Position numbers and translations under genes: made by a program | Notes under the pieces: generated by a model | Databases searched by the model: none | Told to the model about the DNA's origin: nothing | What the model saw: the letters and a program-made list of their open reading frames with translations, nothing else | In this document: piece after piece, positions 1 to 10,310 of the stretch | Numbering within the stretch: the first letter of the stretch is position 1 | Layout of the letters: each line of letters opens with the position of its first letter | Origin: Orobanche coerulescens | Taxonomy: Eukaryota > Streptophyta > Magnoliopsida > Lamiales > Orobanchaceae | Direction of reading: 5' to 3' | NCBI GenBank assembly: GCA_033398695.1 | Contig: CM065802.1 | Span: 75,130,096 to 75,194,095 of the forward strand | Length of the DNA: 64,000 nucleotides

Positions 1-1409
1 TCATATCAATAATCAAATTAAACCAATAACAAGGGTCTAAACATTACCAATTCCTAATTCGATCTTAAATACGAATACGAGTTTCCTCCTTGAAAATTCA
101 TAATCAAAACCAATTACCGATTATCATCATCAATCCGGACAATCCGATCAATTCAACATTATAGATAATCATATACCAAGGGTTTCAAATAACTCAATCA
201 TTCGATTTGAACAATTGTTCAATACGTATGAATTTCCCAACTTAAAGATGAATAATAATCTCATCAACCTCGGAATCATATTCGTATTCCTATACGAATA
301 TGTACCAAAACACATAACTTAGTTCTAGATATGAATATTCCATATTCATATCCAAAAAACCAACACCTCTTAAACACATTCATTATATCAATGATCAATT
401 CATATCGATATTAAGGATTTCATAACATACTCGATTCCAACTTCAATTCCAAATATGAATCAACAAGACTCCTTCTTGTTCATATTCGTAAATTCATAGA
501 AACAAATACCGGTTATTATCATGAATAATCGTATTCCAAAATTAACCGTAAACTTTATAATTATCCGTCCACCTCGTACAACTCGATAGTATTCTAATTA
601 TGTACGAATCAAATGTTCTTATGCCAAGCAAATCTGAATTCATACCTTCAATTCAATCTCATAATCCAGTGATCTCAATAACAGTTGATTCGAGCACGAA
701 GCACGTTTAATCAACATATTCAATTCCGAATTCAAACTTAAATTCTACATGATATGATTACCCCGTGTTCATATATATCAATCTCATGCCAAACTACACT
801 TAGGATCCTTCGACTCATATGAACACATATCCTCAAATAAAGATAATATTCTTGTCAAATTCATAATCACGATTCGTATATCATCAAGACCATACGAATG
901 ATCAAATCACCATTTACATAACTTGTTCCTTAACATCCATAATCATCATCACTTATATCAACATTCCATGTTCATATCTAAAACATAAACACTTGAAACA
1001 TATATTCATCATAATCATCATCTTCTTCAATATACACCTCATATATCATCAAGTACAACAATAATACCATAACCATCATAGTCAAGACATAAACCATTGT
1101 ATTCTTCAATATATAGTTCATATAGCCTCAAGAATCATAACAACAAGATCATAATCATCTTCATACGAATCATTCATCAACAATAACATCAAAATCTGAA
1201 TTCAAGGAGAGGATTATCCAACATACCTCTGAGAAGATGAAATACACAAGCAAACACTACAAGAATCAACAATAGCTCCATATCTCAAGCTCCAATCTCA
1301 TGTTTCCAAGATCATAATCGACTTAGAAGAGCTGAAACTCCCTGTCTCAGTGTTGAAGGCGAAAAAAATGAATTCGAGTTATGAATTAAATGAAATGACG
1401 GGCATTCAC

Positions 1410-1416
1410 TTTTATA
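1410..1416 (-). promoter_or_regulatory. Probable LTR TATA box
   Basis: TATAAAA on the minus strand lies just downstream, in LTR orientation, of the palindrome cluster at 1430-1810. This is the same arrangement as in the LTRs of A, B and E. The call rests on position and motif only. Confidence 0.5.
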
Positions 1417-1429
1417 AACTTCCAGCTCG

Positions 1430-1810
1430 TTACGTACATAACATGCCAAAGTTAACGTACGTAACACACCTTTACGCATGCTATCTGACTTTGGTAGCAT
1501 ATGTAACGATGGTCCAGAGGCTCCTGACTCATTTCGTTCAATGCCTTACGTACGTAACCCTTTCTCCATAGAGTACGTAATACGTACATTGACTTGCTAC
1601 AGTAAAAGCTCATATTACGTACGTAATACACCCTTCATAGCGTACGTAATACGTAGTTGACTTGCCCATGCACGTTCTTTGCCGAAATCTGCCAACCATG
1701 GGTCCCACCTGTCGTCCATATGTCCGATTCCTCTTGTTACGCACGTAATGCCTTAGCCATAACGTACGTAACACTAACAACTTAGCGTACGTAAGTCCTT
1801 AAGCTTACCG
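1430..1810 (-). repeat. Cluster of TTACGTACGTAA-type palindromes in LTR
   Basis: About ten copies of a perfect or near-perfect palindrome related to TTACGTACGTAA occur at irregular spacing, for example near 1455, 1549, 1617, 1640, 1760 and 1782. They sit upstream of the LTR TATA box. The centre contains the TACGTA core that plant bZIP factors can bind (established for the A-box), but binding here is inference. Confidence 0.7.
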
Positions 1811-2117
1811 TACGTTAAGGGCTCTATACTTAGCCAAATCCAACTGTTCTGGTCCGTCTCGACATACTGGATACGTATACACACATACTGAATACATATA
1901 CTTATCCCAAAAATACTCTCATACCATACACCTGATGTCCAAATCAGTTCAACCTGATACACCATATCCACAATATAACTGTCAATCAAACACGTCAAAC
2001 ACAAGTATAACTGTCTTGGTTCTCAATTTGTTTTATCCATACTGTATAGACACCAAGCTATGCAGTATATTTCAGATAAAATAACGCGAAAAATTTATTG
2101 AAAATCCGGGTATTACA

Positions 2118-2409
2118 CATACAATCAAAGGCAGGCAGGTCGAACTAAGGAAAATATGTACCCATAACGTTTAGTTCTCCAGTCATACACGTAAAGTCCA
2201 AATATGCCTTAGATCTAAAGATACATGACAAAATCGAAAAGCATACACGACAGTTATTCCCCAGCGCTTTGAGGATTACATAATAGAACTAACTCTGTCT
2301 AAAGAAGGACATGTCAAAAAAAAGTGTAACATATGCCAAATTTGATGACCACATAGGTCCAAAATGTCCAACCAAACATCGTTTCAACCTAAATGAGTCC
2401 CAATATAAA
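2118..2409. other. Intergenic stretch, nothing recognised
   Basis: AT-rich sequence between the LTR start and a tandem repeat. I see no coding, RNA or transposon signature. Confidence 0.5.
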
Positions 2410-2960
2410 AGTAGTTGTATTTGACTTAGATGCTGTATTTTTAACTTTTACTACTATGTGTTTATTTACAATTGAAGTATTTACACTGTGTGTTTATTAT
2501 ATCAAATATCGGAACAAGTAGTTGTATTTTTTATTTTTAATATTGTGTGTTTATTTACGATTGAAGTATTTGGATTATGGGTTTTATACTGAACACCAAA
2601 ATAAATAGTTGTATTTTTTTGCTTTACAAGTATTTGCATTGTGCATTAATTATATTAAACACAAGTGTAAGTAATTGGTTTTTTAATTTATACAATATAA
2701 AGTACTTGCATTGTGTGTTTATTATATCGAACACCGGAATAAGTAGTTGTATTTTTTATTTTTACTATTGTTTGCTTATTTGTAATTGAAGTATTTGCAT
2801 TGTGCATTTATTATATCGAACAATGGAATAATTGGCTGATTTTTACAATTATGTTGGCTGATTTTTACAATTGTGTTTAATTACGATTGAAGTATTCCAA
2901 TTTTATTATATCAATCATTAAAATAAGTAGTGATTTTATTTTTACTATTATGTGGTTATT
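2410..2960. repeat. Degenerate AT-rich tandem repeat, unit about 100-130 bp
   Basis: Blocks recur in the order AAGTAGTTGTATTTT, TTTTTACTATTGTG, TGTTTATTTACGATTG, AAGTATTTGCATTGTG, TTATATCGAACACCGG. Starts are visible near 2411, 2518, 2605, 2745 and 2926. Copies differ by indels and substitutions. The short ORFs inside follow the repeat and are not genes. Confidence 0.65.
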
Positions 2961-2989
2961 CAAGTGAATTTTTACTAAATATATTCAAA

Positions 2990-3617
2990 TGGATAATTCA
3001 GTGAATTATTATACAATACATCATTCCAAAAAAATTATAAAATCACTCATCCTCCTCCAACCTTACAAAACACTAGCTACAGATAGCTCGTACCATGCTT
3101 CCCTTAAACGAGATATATTCATCTCAGTCTTCCTATGTGAGAATGAATTTCTGAATGACGAACTCCGACGTCCGTACCGCACATGCACCAGAAGAAGTCG
3201 AGTCTTCCTGCATGTAACATAAATCTTTCCTCGCTGCGCAAGAGCAACCTTTGCAATCGTCTCAAATTAGGGTGGCACTTGTAGAAGCCAGATGTCATAG
3301 AACTATAAGGATAAAGCATCGTGTACACATCAATTGTGCCATCCTTAAATCTATCCACTTCTGGTCATCCTGATCTATAGGATCGTTTGTGAGTTCAATA
3401 CGCACTGCAACCCGATGTCCACTCTTCATCTTGGGCGAGATATTCCAGATAGTCAACACCTAGTTTAAAAAAGTATAGTGTCTAACACAATAAGTAATGA
3501 ATGATTACAATATCGAGAAATAGATTGTCACTGTGCAAGTTCCAACCAAGACTACACATGGACCAATAAAAATAACTTTGTCAACATAATGAAATAGGCC
3601 ATTAATTTGAAAAAAAA
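2990..3617. other. Low-copy-looking segment, possible gene or transposon fragment
   Basis: Base composition is less AT-rich than the flanks. A minus-strand 79-codon frame (3358-3119) and weak minus-strand coding character up to about 3460 suggest a decayed coding fragment. I recognise no domain. It ends at the abrupt start of the element D gag fragment. Confidence 0.25.
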
Positions 3618-4176
3618 TGGGACATGGGAGGATTTCAAGGCCGAGTTCAAGCAGCAGTTTTACCCGGAGAATGTTGAGTTTGAGGTCCGGGCTAGGTGGA
3701 AGCAGTTGACACACAGCAAGGCGATCAAGGACTATGTGAAGGAGTTCCAGAAGATCGTGCTGGAGTTGCCTAGCCTTAGTGAGCAGGAGGCTTTGTTCGC
3801 GTTCGTGGATGGACTAAAACCGTGGGCAAAGTTGGAGGTGCAGAGGGCCAAGGAACAGAACGTGTCTGAGGCAATTGCGATAGCGGAGCGGCTGATCGAG
3901 TTAAAACCAGCCGGGGAGAGCCGAAAGTCCAGGAGGGACGAGGACGTCATCGGTACGCATGACAAGTCGTACCTTGGTGAAGCGGATAGGGGCGCGATGA
4001 TGGCCAGGCCCAAAGATGGCAAGCAGTCAGGATGGATTCGGACTTGCCATGGGTGCGGGAGTGCAGACCATCTCGTAGCAGCGTGTCCGAAGATGAAGAA
4101 ATGCGAGATTTGCTGGAGCACGGAGCATTCGATGAGGCAATGCTCGAAGTTTCCAAAGTTGGCGGCCATGGAGTAA
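3618..4176 (+). pseudogene. gag: Element D gag fragment with zinc knuckle
   Basis: The frame encodes a retrotransposon gag core (WEDFKAEFKQQFYPENVEF onward) and a C-terminal CCHC knuckle (CHGCGSADHLVAAC). The N-terminal coiled-coil part found in the minus-strand copies is missing. A TAA stop at 4174-4176 interrupts the frame before the protease, where the minus-strand copy at 54851-54904 reads through. Capsid and nucleocapsid roles follow from the family. This copy cannot make a full product. Confidence 0.75.
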
Positions 4177-4713
4177 TCCAAGGCACGGGACGATGCCGAG
4201 GGTGAGGAAACATCGATGGCGCTTCAAGTGTTGAATTCAGCCATAGGGATAGCATCGCGGGATGGAGCACCACTTGAGGGAAACTTGATGTATGCGATGG
4301 GACTGATCAATGGAAAATGCGTCAAGGCGTTGGTCGACACAGGGGCCGATCACAACTACATTGACGAGGCTGAAGCACAGAGGTTGGGGCTTCAGGTCAT
4401 CGAGGGATGGGGCTGGATGAAGTCAAATAATGCACCACCCGTTCGGGTCACAAGAGTTGCCAATGGGGTGCGACTAAAGATTGGCACGTGGGAACCGCAC
4501 GTGCACTTCAAGGTGACGAGCATGGATGATCGGGACATAATATTGGGCATGGACTTCCTGAGGAAGAATAAGGTTGGCCTGGTTCCGCATCAAAGGGTGC
4601 TGTACGTATGTGTTCAAGACAAGCCGCAGGTAATACACTTGACCACAGAGCCTTCGAGACAAGCTATGAAGACACTCAAGTACGTGAGGAAGCTTGAGGA
4701 GGAGCCGACTTAG
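4177..4713 (+). pseudogene. Element D aspartic protease domain
   Basis: This continues in the same frame as the gag fragment after its stop. The retropepsin active-site motif is LVDTGAD, followed by a downstream ILGMDFL motif, in the usual order for a gypsy protease. The frame closes at 4713, upstream of the purine tract and LTR start. No reverse transcriptase, RNase H or integrase follows, as in the other D copies, so D is a gag-protease-only family in this window. Confidence 0.75.
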
Positions 4714-4879
4714 CATCTTGGAGCAATTCGGTTCATCTAGGGCCCACCACGTCGACGAGGACATCGACGAAATGTGCGGGGAGAATGTCACGGTCGAAAG
4801 TCGACGACGAGACATCCTCAAAGAGTAACAACTGCCCTATTAACATTAACCCTGTGTAAACTATATTAATTAGTAGCAT

Positions 4880-5410
4880 TACATTACGAGAGAAAACGTG
4901 AAGTGTCCTTTTACATATAATATTATTTTTTTTGCTCCAAGTTTAACACCAACTCTTTTGATATCCAAATTGCCCGAAGTGACCTTTACTCGAATACATT
5001 CGTGTCATATATTGTACTTTCGAATAAGAAAATTTCAAGTCAACTTACAAAAATATACAATATTGAGAGAAGATTATCATCCGGGTAACACGAATGCAAA
5101 ATCGAGTAACACTAATGCGCCGTCGGGTAACTCGATTGCTCAAGATACGCCAATCGAGTAACTCGTATTTGTTCTAGTAACCCGTAACTCTTACTCGATT
5201 GTGTAACTCGTGTTACCCGAAAACTGATATCGTATATTTTTGCAAGTTCACTCGAAATTTTGTTACTCAAAAGTAAAATATATGACTCGAGTTCATTCGA
5301 GTAAAGGTCAATTCCGACAATTTGAGTATCAACGAAATTGGTGCTAAACTTGAAGCAAAATAAAATAATACTATATGTAAAAAGGCAAGACAAGCTATTC
5401 CCACTTACAT
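4880..5410. mobile_element. Hairpin MITE with arms of about 190-200 bp
   Basis: The left arm (about 4880-5080) reappears as the reverse complement of the right arm (about 5215-5410). The match includes the CCTTTTACATATA block, the AAGTTTAACACCAA block, GACCTTTACTCGAAT, and the CGGGTAACACGA block at the inner ends. A loop rich in CGAGTAAC repeats separates the arms. No transposase is present. I could not fix the exact termini or a target duplication, so the superfamily is open. Confidence 0.65.
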
Positions 5411-5553
5411 TAAAGACAGAAGTGATCCTAATTTTAAGGTTGATTAAAATTCAAGAGAGAGAAATTCAAAAGTCATATTGTAACGGGAACGGGTAAAGTT
5501 CAACCAGATAGTTGATTCATGATGGAAAATACCACTTCTATTTCCAAAATTGC
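5411..5553. other. Intergenic spacer
   Basis: Short spacer between two MITEs; no feature recognised. Confidence 0.4.
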
Positions 5554-6037
5554 GGGGCTGTTTGTCAGTTGCTGAATAATTTAGTGCTGAGAGACCAGAA
5601 TTGTTGAGATGTTCTGTATGGTTGAGTGCAGAATGAAATTTGGTTGTTTGGTAACTGTTCTGAATGGTAACTCTGAATGGTAACAAATTACCATTTTACC
5701 CTTCTGTAAAAAAATAGCGATTAAAATCCCATTTTTTCTCCCCTTACGTACCAAAACCTCTCCTTTTTATAAATAAAAACCCTAATTTTTATAAATAATT
5801 GTGTATAATATTTTTAAATTTAATTCATTTAAAATAATAGTAATAATAATTATAATTATTATTATGTATAATATTTTTAAATTTAATTCATTTAAAATAA
5901 TAATAATTATTATTATGTATAATATTTTTAAATTTAATCCATTTAAAATAATAATAATAATTATGTATAATATATTTTAATTTAATTCATTTAGAAAAAT
6001 TATGTATAATATTTTTTTATTTAAATTCACTTAAAAC

Positions 6038-6074
<37 letters not shown>

Positions 6075-6277
6075 ATAATAATTCTTAATTTAAGAGGAGG
6101 GGTAAATCTGGAAATTGTTTGCCTCTGAATGGTTGAGAGAGTGTATGGATGCTTAATGGTTCAGATCTCTTTGTAACCATTAAGGGGTAAAAAATTTTTT
6201 TGCCAAACAGTCGTGGCCTCTGAGCGATTCAGAGGTAAGCTTTTAATGGTTATATTAAGAGCCAAACAAACGGCCTC
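5554..6277. mobile_element. MITE with GGGGCTGTTTG-type inverted ends
   Basis: The left end GGGGCTGTTTG and the reverse complement of the right end (GAGGCCGTTTG) match at 9 of 11 positions, and both flanks are tgc (5551-5553 and 6278-6280). Sub-terminal segments also mirror each other (GAATGGTAAC against GTAACCATT). The AT-rich core is a tandem array. The 3-bp duplication suggests a PIF/Harbinger-type MITE, but the class is not certain. Confidence 0.5.
5802..6075. repeat. AT-rich tandem repeat with trinucleotide microsatellite
   Basis: About five diverged copies of a 40-65 bp unit containing TGTATAATATTTTTAAATTT begin near 5802, 5865, 5916, 5965 and 6004. A (AAT)n run ends the array at about 6042-6075. 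It lies inside the MITE at 5554-6277. Confidence 0.75.
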
Positions 6278-7131
6278 TGCATGTTTATTTTATCTTCATC
6301 TCCGATCAAATCTTGTATTTATCTCTAGGTATTTCACGAGTAATTATGTATGTGTCTCTACATAAAGCAATAGATTATTTAATTTAGGAATTTAAGTCTT
6401 TACTAATATGATAATATTTTTTGGTTGTATTAAAATTATGGATATGGTACCAACATGTACAATTTAATTTCTCTGTTATTTAGAATTCACCCAACAATTA
6501 TAATATTTTAAGAGAGCATTATGATTTATAAATTTCCAGTAAATTTCTATAACTAAGGGTATAATTGGAATATGAATGATGATAAACTAGCTTATTAAAA
6601 AAATAAGCTAATTTTATTAGCTTATAAAATAAGTTAGCTTATAAGCTAACTGATAAGCTCCAGGAGCTTATAAGCTAGCTAATAAGCTAATACTAAACAC
6701 ATCCTTCCTCATTTTCTCAAAAATTACAATTGTCGATTCGGGAATGTTGTGTATTATTCGGCAATTTATATTTTTGGCTATATTATTTTCTCTGTTTCAT
6801 AAAAAAATTTAAACTATACCTTTGGGCACTTACAAATTATCTCACTACAAAAGTAAAAAAGGAAAAATGATTAATATTATTTTCCTAAGTTACTTAATGG
6901 ATAGTAACCGTGAAAGTTTTTACGGGACCCAGGTGTAGTAATAATCATAAATATAAAATAATATTTTAGGATAAATTTACGGGACGTAAATGGTAGTAAT
7001 AATCACAAATGGAGAATAATATTTTAAGACAAATTCAACAAAATCTCATATGTTAACATTCATTTTTATATAAGCTTTATGGTAGGCTTTCCATTTTCGG
7101 CTAAAGCTTTCCAATTTTGGCTAAACTCCAT
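6278..7131. other. AT-rich intergenic region with palindromic AGCTTATAAGCT cluster
   Basis: No gene seen. Near 6585-6700 there is a dense run of AGCTTATAAGCT-type palindromes around GATAAGCTCCAGGAGCTTAT, which looks like a small hairpin MITE or terminal inverted repeat. Two similar segments near 6925-6960 and 6970-7025 (ACGGGAC... GTAGTAATAATCA) form a weak direct repeat. Confidence 0.45.
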
Positions 7132-7680
7132 GGGATCGCTTGGTAGCCTAGATTAGTCAATATAGGATACACATCTTAGCTAATCTAGGTGTTTGATAGC
7201 CAAGAAAAATAATGTAGGAGGCTAGCGATATAATTAAGATTGGTTAATTTACTATTTACCTTTAAAAATCGTATCCCCCAACTTGGTCTGATTCCTAAAC
7301 TAACAATAATTAAGATTATAGAGTGAAATGACATTATTACCCTTCCAATCTTCTCATTTTTCTTCCCTCTTCCCTCTCCTTCCTCTCTTTCTCTTTCTAG
7401 TCCGACGAAATGACACAGGGAACATTTTTCGACCACGCTACTGCCGTCACCACTACTGACTCTCTGGAAAACACCACATTCGATATTCAAAAATACGACA
7501 TCTAAATTTTTATCATCGTTCATCATTTGAATTTGATTTATTTTGTTGATTTGTTTTTTTTGTTGATTTACTACAATTTTGTCTGATTTGGAAATAATTT
7601 AGACGAGATGGTGAGAGAGTGGGGGTGAGAGCGAGCTAGATGAGAGAGTCGATTGGGATCGAACGCGGTAGATTTATTTG
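7132..7680. mobile_element. Left half of a DNA-type element split by element A
   Basis: The left end GGGATCGCTTGGTAG is inverted at 36644 (GGGCTCGTTTGGTAG on the minus strand), and element A sits between the halves. Together the halves make an element of about 1 kb with purine-rich internal sequence. I see no transposase and no clear target duplication. Confidence 0.4.
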
Positions 7681-7857
7681 GTGGTTGTAATATTCGGAAT
7701 TTTGTTTAACGTTATTTTATCCGAGTTATATTGTACAGTGTGGAATCTGTACAGTATGGATAAAATAATTGAAGGACTGAGACATCTGTATTCGGTATGC
7801 CGTATGTTCGTATTCTGCATGTCAACAAGAATATCTGAAAATGGCTAAGTATAGCCT

Positions 7858-8340
7858 GATTAGCGCACGCTAATATTCAAGCATAGCACACGCTATCGTG
7901 TAGGTTTAGCGCACGCTAAAGATAAAGGATATCGCACGACAGATCAAAGGGAATCTACGTGTGGACCCGGCTACTTTCGTCGCATATTCCGATAAGGTCA
8001 ACGGATGTTTGCTACGAAGGATTAGCGCACGCTAAGCATGAGGCTTAACGCACGCTAATTGTAGATCGGTCAAAGGGAATCTTGACTTTGTCGGGTGCTT
8101 TCGGCATGTGGACACATCTTTGGAGTATGCAGAAAAACGAGTCAACTATGAGTAGCGCACGCTATAGTCGGACAATTGCGTACGCTAAATAGAGGCATTT
8201 ACATACGCTATTGCATGGGCATTGCGTACGTAAATCATTGTACGAAGTAAGGCAGTAGCCTCTGGACTTCGATAGCGCATGCTATCAAGGAAGGATAGCG
8301 CACGCTAAATACAAGTTTTAGCGCACGCTAATAATGTGCA
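7858..8340 (+). repeat. Cluster of TAGCGCACGCTA palindromes upstream of LTR TATA box
   Basis: About 13 copies of an imperfect palindrome, TAGCGCACGCTA or close variants, occur every 20-60 bp. Several hybrid forms (GCGTACGCTA, ACATACGCTA, GCGTACGTAA) occur at 8175-8235. The last copy ends within about 15 bp of the TATA box. The same block is present in the 3' LTR at about 24410-24890. Confidence 0.85.
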
Positions 8341-8341
8341 G

Positions 8342-8350
8342 TATAAATAT
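8342..8350 (+). promoter_or_regulatory. Element A LTR TATA box
   Basis: TATAAATAT follows the palindrome cluster directly and is conserved in the 3' LTR at 24899-24907. Transcription would start roughly 25-35 bp downstream. Confidence 0.65.
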
Positions 8351-9120
8351 GGGCAGACGAGTGTTAAGAGGCATTTCACCCATTTTCTTCACTTCAACCG
8401 ATAGAGAGAGTTCTTAGAGAGTCAAAACACTTAAGTTGATCGTTCCTAACAACATTTGGAGCTTGGAAGTGATTGAGAACGGATTCAACCTTGGGATTCA
8501 ATCCATTCCTTCAAAGAGGTAATTACTCTCACATGTTGATGTTCTTGGGTTGATGATTATCATATAAACAAGTTGATAAGCATGATTATGAGATGGATTA
8601 CCAGATTATGATGACGTTGTTGTTGATATACGGATATTGACAGGATTCTTGTGGTTTGAATTGTGTTGTTTGTCTTCTTGAGATAAGTTGGTTAATCATT
8701 CTCCCCATTTTCAAATATTGATGTTATTGTTGATGATTACTCTCTGTAATGATAGATTATGAAAGTGTTGTTATGGTTCGTGGGGTTTCATGCTGTTATG
8801 TTGAGGAAGAAGATGTTATATAGATATATATGATTTGGATTATGAATTGGATGATTATTTATATGTTAAAAGATATCGGATTTCATTGTTTTGATGACTA
8901 TGAACATGATTTCGAATCACTTAGCGTTCTTGAAGAACTTTTGATGAATTTAGCATAGCAAGACGATTGTATGTTGGATTATCGTTATTGTTAGATATGA
9001 AGATGGAATGTTCGTTAAGTCATGTTGATTGATGATTGATCTTGGAATACGATTTCTTTTACATTCGTATCCGTAATCGCAAGGTGTTAAGTCGATACTT
9101 GTAAGGCATGCAATTATATA

Positions 9121-9205
9121 ACATTAGCACACGCTAGCTGAACTGGCTAACGCACGCTAACTGAAATGACTTAGCACACGCTACGATATATGATAAATGT
9201 GCGCT
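9121..9205 (+). repeat. Second small palindrome cluster in element A LTR
   Basis: Four spaced copies related to TTAGCGCACGCTA (for example at about 9123, 9145 and 9170) lie about 0.8 kb past the TATA box, so they would be in the transcript. The equivalent in the 3' LTR is at about 25700-25790, where two copies are closer to the consensus. Confidence 0.7.
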
Positions 9206-9959
9206 AAGTGGACAGGCAGTGTGGTATATCGTGTTGTGGTTATGAATTCGTGCTGGTTTGAGTTGGATTGTTCAGACTATGTTTAACCGAGATATTGTAG
9301 AACCGTTGGGTTTGTGGATTGGTTATGTCGGTTATTGATTGTTATCGGATTGTTGTTTATTGATTATTGCAATAGGTTGTGGTAATTGATCATTGGATAG
9401 AACCGTGCTTTGCGGTCGTGTTCGAGAATATTCGTAGATTTCTTTGGTCGGGGCTGAGGAGCTCGTAGACGAAGGCAATGGATTTGGCAACGACTTCATC
9501 ATCGTGTCGGTATCGACGCAAGTTATTACTTGCTCAGTTTGTAATATTTAATGAATGGTTTCAGTTTCATTCATTTATAATTCGTATAGATGATTTTAAT
9601 TGTAAACTCTCGAGACTGCGGTTGTGCGTTGTCTTCTGAATTTGGGAATTAAATCATAATGTATAGGATTTACATTTATTATTGGTATACTTAGTATCGA
9701 GGGTACATCGTGGTAGCTACGAGGATATGAATTATCTATGGTACGTGGTATTTGAATCATCGAACATTGAGGATTATTGTCGGTGATGGTTTCGACATCG
9801 AGATTGCTCCCAAAGGACTCGGGGCAAGCATCTTATTTGATTTTGTTTTAATGTGGATGTTTTCGATCATGCACAGTGTCGTTCATGTTATTGATTCATC
9901 TGTTGTTCATGTTGATGAACATATTAATTTGCATATGTGTATGCATAGTCATTTTGTGT

Positions 9960-10310
9960 TTGTTGTATTGATCAGATGGGATCGTGTGATATATGCTGAG
10001 GGCGCTGGATCAGATGTCCACCTCGTGTTGGTCCTACGGGATCATTTTGGGATCTATGTTGAGGGTGCTGGATCATTGGACAGGTTTTTTCCACCTTGTG
10101 TTGGTCCGACGGGATCATTTTGGGATCTATGCTGAGGGCGCTGGATCATTGGATTACCCTGTGTCATGTTGATGGAATCATGTGGATTCCCATCGTTGGT
10201 TTTATTGTGTTGATGTTGTGCATATGTATATTGTTGGTTATCCACCTCGTGTTGATCTAGTGGGATCATCTTGGGATCTATGCTGGGTGCGCTGGATCAT
10301 GGGATTTCCA
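9960..10310 (+). repeat. GGATC-rich tandem repeat in element A LTR
   Basis: Units of about 75-90 bp share GTTGGTCCGACGGGATCAT, GGGATCTATGCTGAGGGCG and CTGGATCATTGGA. Three to four diverged copies are visible, with a counterpart in the 3' LTR near 26550-26885. A related pair of about 75-bp units occurs in the B LTR. The short ORFs here follow the repeat. Confidence 0.7.

Larger units (their letters stand above)
1..2117 (-). mobile_element. Tekay-like LTR, minus strand, truncated by window edge
   Basis: Read on the minus strand this begins TGTAATACCCGG at 2117, matching the ends of the LTRs at 7686, 11417 and 60900, and shares their early segment around a TGTACAGTATGG-like run and TTATTTTATC. 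It runs off the left edge. No polypurine tract lies next to 2117 (bases 2118-2140), so this is more likely a 5' LTR whose element continues leftward, or a solo LTR, than a 3' LTR. It carries a palindrome cluster and TATA box like its relatives, but with a TTACGTACGTAA motif instead of TAGCGCACGCTA. Confidence 0.75.
3618..4815 (+). mobile_element. Fragment of non-autonomous gypsy element D (gag-protease plus start of 3' LTR)
   Basis: This segment matches the minus-strand array at 52625-58331 in order and content: gag, CCHC zinc knuckle, aspartic protease, then a purine tract (GCGGGGAGAA) followed at 4786 by TGTCACGG, the start of the D LTR. Similarity begins inside gag near 3618 and stops about 30 bp into the LTR near 4815. 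Both ends are therefore truncations rather than element termini, and I see no target duplication. Confidence 0.75.

Noticed and set aside
1312..2004. Small ORFs in the left-edge LTR
   Set aside because: They run through the palindrome cluster and TATA region and have no protein similarity that I recognise.
7185..7526. 113-codon minus-strand protein
   Set aside because: Low complexity (glutamate/lysine/arginine run), inside a split DNA element, no domain.
7858..8340. Regularly spaced short repeats that resemble a CRISPR array
   Set aside because: Units are only 12-14 bp, palindromic and variable, spacing is uneven, and they sit in a plant LTR promoter with no cas genes.
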